14,066 bases of DNA from JBKJML01 sp046596415 (GTDB taxonomy: Bacteria; Actinomycetota; Thermoleophilia; Gaiellales; Gaiellaceae): positions 1 to 14,066 of the forward strand of contig JBKJML010000103.1 in assembly GCA_046596415.1 (NCBI GenBank), in the 5' to 3' direction. The notes under the pieces were generated by a model, which did no database searches, was not told the origin of the DNA, and was given only the letters and a program-made list of their open reading frames with translations. How positions within the stretch are numbered: position 1 is the first letter of the stretch; each line of letters begins with the position of its first letter. Shown here in pieces: positions 6,843 through 13,296 of this stretch. The position numbers and the translations under genes are program-made.

Positions 6843-6862
6843 GGGTCTAGACTACCGCCGCA
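6843..6862. promoter_or_regulatory. Candidate bidirectional promoter core between hemE and the Ig-like gene
   Basis: Only 20 bp separate two divergent start codons. They contain the perfect palindrome GTCTAGAC (6845-6852). On the minus strand TAGTCT (6854-6849) ends 6 nt before the hemE ATG; on the plus strand TAGACT (6848-6853) ends 9 nt before the other ATG. Both fit the TANNNT -10 pattern and would give leaderless or nearly leaderless mRNAs. No convincing -35 box is seen on either side, and no Shine-Dalgarno. The assignment rests on position and on the same hexamer type upstream of other genes here. Confidence 0.45.
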
Positions 6863-7714
6863 ATGGAAAGGGTCGGCGAGCACCCGGTACCCGTCGGACC
6901 GCTCGCCGTCCGGTGGCTCGCCTACGCCCTCGACCCGCCCCGTGCCGGCCGCGTCGGCCACGCGGTCGTCCGGCTCGAGAACGCCGGCACCGCCGCCTGG
7001 CGCTCGCGGGGCGAGGCCGGCGTCCAGGTCGCCTACCACTGGCTCGACGACCGCGGCAACGCGATCGTCTGGGACGGCGTGCGCACCGCCTTGCCGCGGT
7101 CGGTTGCGCCCGGCGAAGCGACCGAGGTCGAGCTCCGGCTGCTTGCGCCGCAACCACCCGGCCGCTACCGGCTCGCGTTCGACCTCGTCGAGGAGTTCCG
7201 CTTCTGGTTCGCCGAGGTCGGCTCCTCGCCACTCGAGATCGACGTCGACGTGCGGCCCCCGATCGACGCCCGCAGGCTCACGGTCGTGGTCGCGCCCGGC
7301 CCTGGCGACGAGGCCGAGACGCGCGCCGCGCTGGCCGCTCAAGAGGAAGCGACCGTCACCGAGGAGCCCACTGCGACCGCCTACCTCGTCGGCGGCTGCC
7401 TCCCCGCCCCCGACTGGTCGCGGCGGGTGCTCGACGCGCACGAGGAAGGGTTCGCGGCGGTGGGCGGCTCGGTCGAGGTGCTGGGTGGCCTCCGCGCCCG
7501 CGGCCAGCGCTCGCGCCTCGCCGCCTGGGTGCGCGACGGCGGCGGCCGGAACCCGGCCTTCGCCAGGCCACTGCTGTTTCCCTCGCTCGTCGCCGGGCTC
7601 GAGCCGGGCGAGCATGCGGGCTACCCCGCCTTCACGCCCGGCGAGGAGCCGTGGCTCTACGACGCGCGGATCGCGATCAGACTTCGACTGCGACCCGGTC
7701 GTCGACCCGTGTGA
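6863..7714 (+). CDS. NBR1/FW-type Ig-like domain protein with a degenerate GT-A-like C-terminal half
   Basis: A 283-residue soluble protein without signal peptide. Residues about 15-130 look like the Ig-like four-tryptophan (FW) domain of NBR1-type proteins: VVRLENAGTAAWRS (35-48), YHWLDDRGNAIVWDG (58-72), VAPGE (81-85), PPGRYRLAFDLV (98-109) and FRFWFAEVG (112-120). Residues about 137-272 resemble a family 2 glycosyltransferase core that has lost its metal-binding DxD. LTVVVAPGPGDEAETRAALA (139-158) recalls the GT2 first strand and helix. YLVGGCLPAPDWSRRVLDAH (174-193) recalls a canonical DDD-x-x-PAPDW stretch, followed by AVGGSVE. That second reading is inference. ATG at 6863 is 20 bp from the divergent hemE start and has no Shine-Dalgarno. 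The last 38 bp overlap the convergent ABC-2 permease gene. Its place between exporter and glycan genes hints at a glycan-related binding role. Confidence 0.7.
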   Translation: MERVGEHPVPVGPLAVRWLAYALDPPRAGRVGHAVVRLENAGTAAWRSRGEAGVQVAYHWLDDRGNAIVWDGVRTALPRSVAPGEATEVELRLLAPQPPGRYRLAFDLVEEFRFWFAEVGSSPLEIDVDVRPPIDARRLTVVVAPGPGDEAETRAALAAQEEATVTEEPTATAYLVGGCLPAPDWSRRVLDAHEEGFAAVGGSVEVLGGLRARGQRSRLAAWVRDGGGRNPAFARPLLFPSLVAGLEPGEHAGYPAFTPGEEPWLYDARIAIRLRLRPGRRPV

Positions 7715-8477
7715 AGACGAAGGCGCCCAGCGCGAGCGCGGCGATCGACGCGACGAGCAGGTAGACGACGTCGACCGGCCGCGGAGCGACGCCGAAGAAG
7801 AGCGGTTGCCGGATCGCCTCGATCGCAGGCGTCATGAAGTTGCCGTAGTGGAGGACGTTCTCGAGCCAGGGGTGCTCGTCGGCGCCCGGGACGTCATCGA
7901 GCCGGTAGAGCACCGGCGTGAGGAAGAACCAGGGTAGGAGCAGCGCCTGCACCACGTGCTCCACGTCGCGATAGAGCGCATTCAGCGAGGCGACCGCGAG
8001 CGAAACGCCTGCGACAAGCGCGACGACGGGGATCGCGAGCGGGAATGCGACCCAGGCCCAATCCCGAGTGCCCGGGATGAACGCCACGTTGAGGGCGGCG
8101 ACGAGCACGAGCAGGACGACAAGGCTCGGGAGCTGCGTCGCGACGACCGAGAGCGGCACGAGCTGACGGGGAAAGCGCACTTTGCGGATCAGGTTCGCGT
8201 TCTCGAGCAGCGCCCGCGACGAGGTCTGGAGCGAGGTACCGAAGAAGACCCAGACACCGAGGCCGCTGAGCAGGAAGAGCGGATAGTGGGCAAAGTCGAC
8301 CGCGCCGGCCCGCCAGAGAACGGAGAAGACGACGATGTACACCCCTGCAAGCAGGAGCGGATGGGCGAGCGACCAGGCGAGCCCGAGCACCGAGCCCTTG
8401 TACTTCGCGCGGAGGTCGCGGCGGAAGAGGCTGCCGAATAGCTCTCGGTAGCGGTACAGGTCGGCGTAGATCGTCAT
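7677..8477 (-). CDS. wzm: Wzm/TagG-like ABC-2 polysaccharide export permease
   Basis: A 266-residue membrane protein with about six transmembrane segments, the usual size for Wzm/TagG/RfbA permeases. Typical features are the amphipathic N-terminal stretch LFRRDLRAKYKGSVLGLAWS (17-36), ending at the first membrane helix, NLIRKVRFPRQLVPLS (95-110), and YRDVEHVVQALLLPWFFLTP (169-188) between helices 4 and 5. It would form a dimer working with a Wzt ATPase to export an undecaprenyl-linked glycan. The only ATPase of that type here is at 3731-4954, beyond hemE, hemH and the Ig-like gene. ATG at 8477 follows a TACACT hexamer by 11 nt. The 3' end overlaps the convergent Ig-like gene by 38 bp. The family is certain; the pairing with the distant ATPase is inferred. 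Confidence 0.92.
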   Translation of the reverse strand: MTIYADLYRYRELFGSLFRRDLRAKYKGSVLGLAWSLAHPLLLAGVYIVVFSVLWRAGAVDFAHYPLFLLSGLGVWVFFGTSLQTSSRALLENANLIRKVRFPRQLVPLSVVATQLPSLVVLLVLVAALNVAFIPGTRDWAWVAFPLAIPVVALVAGVSLAVASLNALYRDVEHVVQALLLPWFFLTPVLYRLDDVPGADEHPWLENVLHYGNFMTPAIEAIRQPLFFGVAPRPVDVVYLLVASIAALALGAFVFTRVDDRVAVEV

Positions 8478-8488
8478 GCCCCGCCACT

Positions 8489-8494
8489 AGTGTA
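8489..8494 (-). promoter_or_regulatory. Candidate -10 element of the ABC-2 permease gene
   Basis: TACACT on the minus strand ends 11 nt before the permease ATG, in the 84-bp divergent spacer. The leader would be about 4-5 nt. No -35 box is clear. Confidence 0.35.
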
Positions 8495-8547
8495 GGGAGC
8501 CCGTGCGCGTGCACGTGACCCCAAACACGAGCCTTACAGGGCTCAAC

Positions 8548-8553
8548 TACCCT
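8548..8553 (+). promoter_or_regulatory. Candidate -10 element of the PGT-fusion gene
   Basis: TACCCT ends 8 nt before the GTG start at 8562, giving a nearly leaderless mRNA. Just upstream is a short inverted repeat, GAGCC (8529-8533) and GGCTC (8540-8544) around a 6-nt centre, which could be an operator but is short enough to be chance. The rest of the spacer (8478-8561) holds only the permease promoter and a CGTG-rich stretch at 8502-8517. Confidence 0.35.
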
Positions 8554-8561
8554 TAGAAGCC

Positions 8562-10367
8562 GTGTCCGCGGGCGCCACGATCGTCGCTTTCCCCGTGGCC
8601 GCCCTGGTCATCTGGAGCCTGCTCCACGCACCGCGGCTCGGGCGCCGGCTCGTCGCGACGCCCAGCGCCGAGCGCTGGCACACCACCGCGACACCCACGT
8701 TCGGCGGCGTCGCGATCCTGGTCGGCCTGCTCGCAGGCATGGGCGCCGCCTTCGCCGCCGGTGCAGTCGAGCCGACGAGCGAGCTGCTGACGATCCTCGG
8801 CGGCTGCGTGATCCTCTTCGTCGCCGGCCTCGTCGACGACCTGCGCGCACTGCCGCCGCTCGCGAAGATCGCGGCGCAGCTCGCCGCAGCAGGGCTCGTT
8901 CTGGCCGGCGGCCTGCGAGCAGAGATCGTCTCCAACGACGTGCTCGCGCTCGGCTTCGCGCTCGTCTGGCTGGTCGGGATGACGAACGCCTTCAACCTGC
9001 TCGACAACATGGACGGGCTGGCCGCATCGATGGCGGCGATCGCCTGCGCCTACTTCGCGATCGCGGCCGCGACGCCGCTGAACCCGAACAAGCAGGTGCT
9101 GGCTCTCTCCCTGGCGGTGCTGTTCGCCTGCGCCGGCTTCCTCCCGTTCAACCTGCGGATCCGTCGCCCCGCGGCAGTCTTCATGGGTGACTCGGGCAGC
9201 CAGGTGCTCGGCTTCGCGCTCGCGGCGCTCGGCCTGTCGGGGAGCTGGAAGGACGCCGGAACGACGATCGCGACGCTCATGCTGCCGATCCTCGTGCTGG
9301 CCGTGCCGATCCTCGATACGGCGCTCGTGACGCTCGTCCGCCTGCTCGAGGGCCGCCCGGTGACGCAGGGCGGCCGCGACCACACCTCACACCGGCTCGT
9401 CTACCGCGGGCTCTCCGAGAAGCGCGCTGTCGTGCTGCTCGCGGTGATCGCGGCCGCGCTCGGCGCCACGAGCCTCGGGTACAACGTGCTCGGAAACGGG
9501 CGCGTGACGGCGGTCGGGGTGCTCGTCACCTTCGCAGCGCTGCTCCAGTTCGGCACCTTCCTCTCCGCCGCCGAGCACGGAGCCGACGAGGCCTCCACCC
9601 GCGGCCTGCTCGTGCACCGGCGGTTGCTCGTCGAGGTGCTCGTCGACGCGGCGCTCGTCACCGCTGCCTTCTACGCCGCCTACCTGCTCGTCGTGCAGGG
9701 GAACGGCACGACGACGCAGCGCTACGTGTTCACACTCGCGCTCGCCGTGGTGCTCTTCGCACGCTACGTCTCGTTCATCGCGCTCGGCCTCTACCGCGCC
9801 GTCTGGCGCTACGCGGGGGCGAGGGACGCCATCTCCGTCGTGCTCGCCGTCGCGATCGCCGAGGCCGCCGCGTTCCTCTTCCTGCTGGCGACGATCGACC
9901 TGCGCGACTTCCCGCGCGGCGTCTTCGTCGCCGACTGGCTGATCGCGACGGTACTCGTGGGTGGCTCCCGCTTCGCGGAGCGCGCCCTCGTCAGCGCGCT
10001 CGGCAGCCTGGGCGGCCGCAAGGGTCGCACGCGAACGCTGATCGTCGGCGCGGGCACGTCGGGACGTAGCGTCATGCGCGAGCTCAAGGAGACGGAGCGC
10101 AACCACGTCGTCGGTTTCCTCGACGACGACACGCGCCTGCGCGGCCGCCGCATCCAGGGTGTCCCGGTGAGGGGCCGGATCGACGACATCGGCGCCGTGC
10201 TCGAACGGACCCACCCGGACTCCGTCCTCGTGACCGCAGTCGGCGCCCCCCGCGAGCGGCTGGATCTCGTCGCCGCAGCGTGCGCCGCCGCTGGTGTGCC
10301 GGTGCGGTTCGTGCGACTCGAGCTGAGCCACGACCCCGGCGTGCTCGTCGAGTCGGCGGGCGAGTGA
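8562..10367 (+). CDS. Fusion: WecA/MraY-type phosphoglycosyl transferase plus CapD/WbpM-like membrane and nucleotide-binding region
   Basis: A 601-residue membrane protein with two parts. Residues 1-335 are a polytopic sugar-1-phosphate transferase of the WecA/MraY/TagO superfamily: GLVDDLRALPPLAK (89-102), NAFNLLDNMDGLA (142-154), FMGDSGS (207-213) and GGRDHTSHRL (270-279), with all conserved aspartates and both histidines present. It should move a HexNAc-1-phosphate from UDP to undecaprenyl phosphate. Residues about 350-601 match the N-terminal part of CapD/WbpM/PglF 4,6-dehydratases: helices, YRAVWRYAGARDA (411-423), PRGVFVADWLIATVLVGGSR (451-470), and the Rossmann-like domain TLIVGAGTSGRSVMRELKE (492-510) with VVGFLDDD (516-523). 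The protein stops where the catalytic SDR domain would begin. Start GTG at 8562 lies 8 nt after TACCCT and lacks a Shine-Dalgarno. The next gene overlaps the stop. Both family calls are firm; the second half's role is unknown. Confidence 0.9.
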   Translation: MSAGATIVAFPVAALVIWSLLHAPRLGRRLVATPSAERWHTTATPTFGGVAILVGLLAGMGAAFAAGAVEPTSELLTILGGCVILFVAGLVDDLRALPPLAKIAAQLAAAGLVLAGGLRAEIVSNDVLALGFALVWLVGMTNAFNLLDNMDGLAASMAAIACAYFAIAAATPLNPNKQVLALSLAVLFACAGFLPFNLRIRRPAAVFMGDSGSQVLGFALAALGLSGSWKDAGTTIATLMLPILVLAVPILDTALVTLVRLLEGRPVTQGGRDHTSHRLVYRGLSEKRAVVLLAVIAAALGATSLGYNVLGNGRVTAVGVLVTFAALLQFGTFLSAAEHGADEASTRGLLVHRRLLVEVLVDAALVTAAFYAAYLLVVQGNGTTTQRYVFTLALAVVLFARYVSFIALGLYRAVWRYAGARDAISVVLAVAIAEAAAFLFLLATIDLRDFPRGVFVADWLIATVLVGGSRFAERALVSALGSLGGRKGRTRTLIVGAGTSGRSVMRELKETERNHVVGFLDDDTRLRGRRIQGVPVRGRIDDIGAVLERTHPDSVLVTAVGAPRERLDLVAAACAAAGVPVRFVRLELSHDPGVLVESAGE

Positions 10368-12538
10368 GCGCGGCCTCCGCCACGCCGGCCCCCGAGCGCG
10401 CGCCCGACCTGCTCTCGCGGCTCATCCAGGCCCTGCCCCTGATCGGTGCGTTCACCTTCTTCTGTCTCGTCTACGGCTTCCAGGCGTCGCGGCATGGCAC
10501 GCCATGGCTGTTCGGCGACGAGCTCGAGTTCACCCAGATCTCTCGTTCGATCGCCGAGCACGGCTCGCCGGCCCGCCGCGGCGAGGCCCTCCACCGCCTG
10601 TCGCTCTACCCGTATCTGACCGCGCCGGCGTGGTGGCTCGACTCGACCGAATCGGCCTACGCCGTGGCGAAGACGATCGGCGTGCTCGTGATGAGCGCGG
10701 CCATCTTCCCCGCCTATGCCCTCGCGCGGCTCGTCGTGTCGCGGCCGGCCGCCTTCCTCGCCGCGGTCGCGACGGTGTCGATCCCCGCCTTCGCGTACAG
10801 CTCGTTCCTGATCGAGGAGCCGCTCGCCTACTTCTGGGCGACGCTCTGCCTCTACCTCATCGTGCGCACGCTCGCGGAGCGAGGGGTGCGGCTCGCGCTC
10901 GTCGCATCAGTCGCCAGCCTCGTGGCGCCGCTCGTCCGCAACCAGCTGATCGTGCTCCCGGCGATCCTCGGTCTCGGGGCGCTGTGGCTTCTCTGGACGA
11001 GCGAGCAGTTTCGTGTACGCCGACGCGACTGGAGCCGGGGTGACTGGCTCGGCGTGCTGACGCTCCTCGTCGGCGCCGTGATTGTGACGAACGCGTTCGT
11101 CAGCCACCGGTCACTCGAGTGGGACATCTCGACACGGCTCTACAAGGATCGGATGCTCGACTACGGGCTCTGGGCGTTCGGCGCGTTCGTGATCGGGCTC
11201 GGAGTCTTCCCGATCGCCGCGTGGCTCAGCTCGTTGTGGCCGCGCGCTGGGAGCGTGCGATCCGAGGCGGAGCGCTGCTTCACGATCGTCTCGGTCGCGG
11301 GCATCGGCACCTTCGGCTTCTACACCGCCGTCAAGTCGGCCTACGTCTCGACCGTGTTCTCGACCCTGATCTACGAGCGCAACCTGATGTACCTCGCGCC
11401 GCTTGCGTTCATCGGCACGGCGCTCGTCGTGGAGCGGGACCGCATCCGTCTCGCCTGGCTGGCGCTCGTCACGGTCTTCCTCGCCTATGTCCTCCAGGGG
11501 ACGCCGTACCAGATGCGTTACCACTTCCTCTCGGACGCGCCCGGCCTCGCCATCCTCGCGTGGCTCAACCGGACCTTCGCGTGGACGCCGGGCACGGCTC
11601 GCGTCGCGCTGCTCGCGATGCTGGCCTTGTCGGCGCTCGTCCTGGCGTTTCCACGGCTGCCGCGGGTCGGCCGCTACGCCGCCCAGGTGGGAGTCGCCGC
11701 AGCAGCGCTCGCCCTCACCTGGAACCTGACCGGGGCGATCACGGCGGGTAACGCTTCGAACTCGTTCTCGAAGCAGTTCCGTGACGGCCTCCCCCAGCCC
11801 GTCGACTGGGTCGACCGATTGACCGCGGGCAAGCCGACGGTCTACATCGGCCAGCAGATCGCAGATCCGAACGGGATCAACCTGACCGAGTTCTGGAATC
11901 GCTCGATCAAGAAGGTCTGGTCGCTCGACGGCACCGCGGAGCGCACGCCGGGCCCCACGTACACCCCGGACCTCGTTTCGCGTTTCGGCAGCCTGACGGG
12001 CGATCCCGGCTATCCGTACGTCCTGGCCGACAACGGCGTCGAGATCGTGGGCGACCAGGTGCTGGCGCGTGCCAACGGCCTCGTGCTCTATCGGGTGCGC
12101 CCGCCGCTGCGCCTCGCGAGCGCAGTCTCCGGCGTCTTCGCGGACGGCTGGCTCGGCACGCGGCGCGACGACCTGAAGGAGGTGACGGCCGGGTACTCGC
12201 AGTTCGCAACACCGGGGAACAGGCCGGGTGTCGTGCTCGTCACCGTCTCGCGCACCGGCGCCTGCGGTGCGACCATTCCGTCGGGACGCGTCGGCATCAA
12301 ATCGGGGGCATTGGCGATCGGGCCCGACCGGCATCCCACGCTCGGTAAAACCACCTACGAGATCGGCTGGCGGGTCGGCCCCTGCGCCGAGCGCACCTTC
12401 CCGATCCCGACCCCGCGCCCTCCGTTTCAGGTGCAGGTGACGATCTCGCCGACGTTCGTCCCCCAGGATGTCGATCCCGCGGCGTCGAGCGACGACCGCC
12501 ACCTGGCCGCGAAGGTCGACTTCCGCTTCGTGCCCTAA
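10364..12538 (+). CDS. GT-C superfamily (PMT/ArnT-like) membrane glycosyltransferase
   Basis: A 724-residue protein with about a dozen hydrophobic segments in residues 20-460 and a soluble C-terminal domain of about 260 residues, expected outside the membrane. The first external loop has FGDELEFTQISRSIAEHG (50-67), where D52-E53 match the acidic pair that binds donor and acceptor in GT-C enzymes. A later loop has LIYERNLMYLAPL. The family takes a sugar from a polyprenyl-phosphate donor to a lipid, glycan or protein on the outer face. The C-terminal domain contains two cysteines (about 634 and 673) that could pair. The start is GTG at 10364, sharing GTGA with the previous stop; the longer upstream frame of 28 codons is arginine-rich and overlaps the preceding gene. 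The gene ends tail to tail with the GT2 gene, overlapping by 4 bp. Substrates cannot be named. Confidence 0.85.
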   Translation: MSAASATPAPERAPDLLSRLIQALPLIGAFTFFCLVYGFQASRHGTPWLFGDELEFTQISRSIAEHGSPARRGEALHRLSLYPYLTAPAWWLDSTESAYAVAKTIGVLVMSAAIFPAYALARLVVSRPAAFLAAVATVSIPAFAYSSFLIEEPLAYFWATLCLYLIVRTLAERGVRLALVASVASLVAPLVRNQLIVLPAILGLGALWLLWTSEQFRVRRRDWSRGDWLGVLTLLVGAVIVTNAFVSHRSLEWDISTRLYKDRMLDYGLWAFGAFVIGLGVFPIAAWLSSLWPRAGSVRSEAERCFTIVSVAGIGTFGFYTAVKSAYVSTVFSTLIYERNLMYLAPLAFIGTALVVERDRIRLAWLALVTVFLAYVLQGTPYQMRYHFLSDAPGLAILAWLNRTFAWTPGTARVALLAMLALSALVLAFPRLPRVGRYAAQVGVAAAALALTWNLTGAITAGNASNSFSKQFRDGLPQPVDWVDRLTAGKPTVYIGQQIADPNGINLTEFWNRSIKKVWSLDGTAERTPGPTYTPDLVSRFGSLTGDPGYPYVLADNGVEIVGDQVLARANGLVLYRVRPPLRLASAVSGVFADGWLGTRRDDLKEVTAGYSQFATPGNRPGVVLVTVSRTGACGATIPSGRVGIKSGALAIGPDRHPTLGKTTYEIGWRVGPCAERTFPIPTPRPPFQVQVTISPTFVPQDVDPAASSDDRHLAAKVDFRFVP

Positions 12539-13296
12539 CGGAGCCTGCGCAGGCTCTCCGGGTGCTTGCGCACGAAGCGGATCATTCCGCGCAGGTGCCA
12601 GAGCGTGTGGCGCGAGAGGAAGCGCCGGTCGATCACCGCCGCGTAGTCGTGCCGGACGACGGCGGCCGGCACCTGCCAGACCTCCCAGCCTGCGCGGCGC
12701 GCGCGGTAGGCGAGGTCGATGTCCTCGCCGTAGTGGCGGAAGCCGGCGTCCCACCCGTCGAGCTCGTCGAGCATCGCGCGGCGCATGAGCAGGAACGCCC
12801 CCAGCAGCCAGTCTCCCGCCACCGGTTCCTCCGGCCGTTCGTCGAGCAGGTAGTGGCCGCGCTGGCGCTCGTACGGCGAGCCGAGCAGGCGCAGTGGCGT
12901 GCGGCGGTAGATCGTTCCGAGCACGGTGGGGAAGCGGCGGCGCGACGGCTGCCAGCTTCCGTCCGGCCAGAGCATGAGCGGACCGGCGATCCCGCAACGC
13001 GGCCGGCTGTCCAGGAAGCGCGCGAGCGCGCCGACGGCGCCCGGCTCGGCGAGCGCGTCCGGGTTCGAGAAGAGCACGTAGTCGCCACTCGTCGCTTCGA
13101 TGCCGAGGTTGACGTTCGCGGCGAGCGGCAGTGGCTGGCCGTTCTCGAGCACGCGGACAGCTGCCGGCACCCCCTCGGCGCTCCCCGCCAGGTTCGCGAC
13201 GACGACCGCCTCGTCCACCTGCATCAGGAGCGTGGGCAGCGTCCGCGCGAGCTCCGCGGCGTGACCGTGCGAGACGACGACGGCGGAGACCTTCAT
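12535..13296 (-). CDS. Family 2 glycosyltransferase, rhamnosyltransferase-like
   Basis: A 253-residue cytoplasmic GT-A enzyme. It opens with VSAVVVSHGH (3-12), the first strand of GT2 proteins. ANVNLGIEATSGDYVLFSNP (60-79) leads to the metal site, which reads NPDA (78-81) as in WbbL-type rhamnosyltransferases rather than DxD. GWDAGFRHYGEDIDLAYRAR (181-200) carries the ED-x-D acceptor motif with the catalytic acid. These features fit transfer of an NDP-sugar, often dTDP-rhamnose, onto a lipid-linked glycan. ATG at 13296 lies within the stop of the GT4 gene (ATGA), with GGGAGG at 13312-13307 ten bases upstream. No membrane anchor is seen. Its TAG stop overlaps the TAA of the convergent GT-C gene. 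The family is firm; rhamnose specificity is a guess. Confidence 0.9.
   Translation of the reverse strand: MKVSAVVVSHGHAAELARTLPTLLMQVDEAVVVANLAGSAEGVPAAVRVLENGQPLPLAANVNLGIEATSGDYVLFSNPDALAEPGAVGALARFLDSRPRCGIAGPLMLWPDGSWQPSRRRFPTVLGTIYRRTPLRLLGSPYERQRGHYLLDERPEEPVAGDWLLGAFLLMRRAMLDELDGWDAGFRHYGEDIDLAYRARRAGWEVWQVPAAVVRHDYAAVIDRRFLSRHTLWHLRGMIRFVRKHPESLRRLR

Noticed and set aside
5904..7937. Plus-strand open frame of 677 codons spanning hemE and the Ig-like gene
   Set aside because: It is antisense to hemE and out of frame with the supported 6863-7714 gene; composition is low-complexity Arg/Pro/Ser and shows no domain.
8502..8517. CGTG-rich stretch with CACGTG as a regulator site or repeat
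   Set aside because: Too short and too common in such G+C-rich DNA to claim as an operator.
10280..10363. 28-codon N-terminal extension of the GT-C gene
   Set aside because: Arg-rich, lies inside the end of the fusion gene; GTG at 10364 overlapping the stop matches the local pattern.
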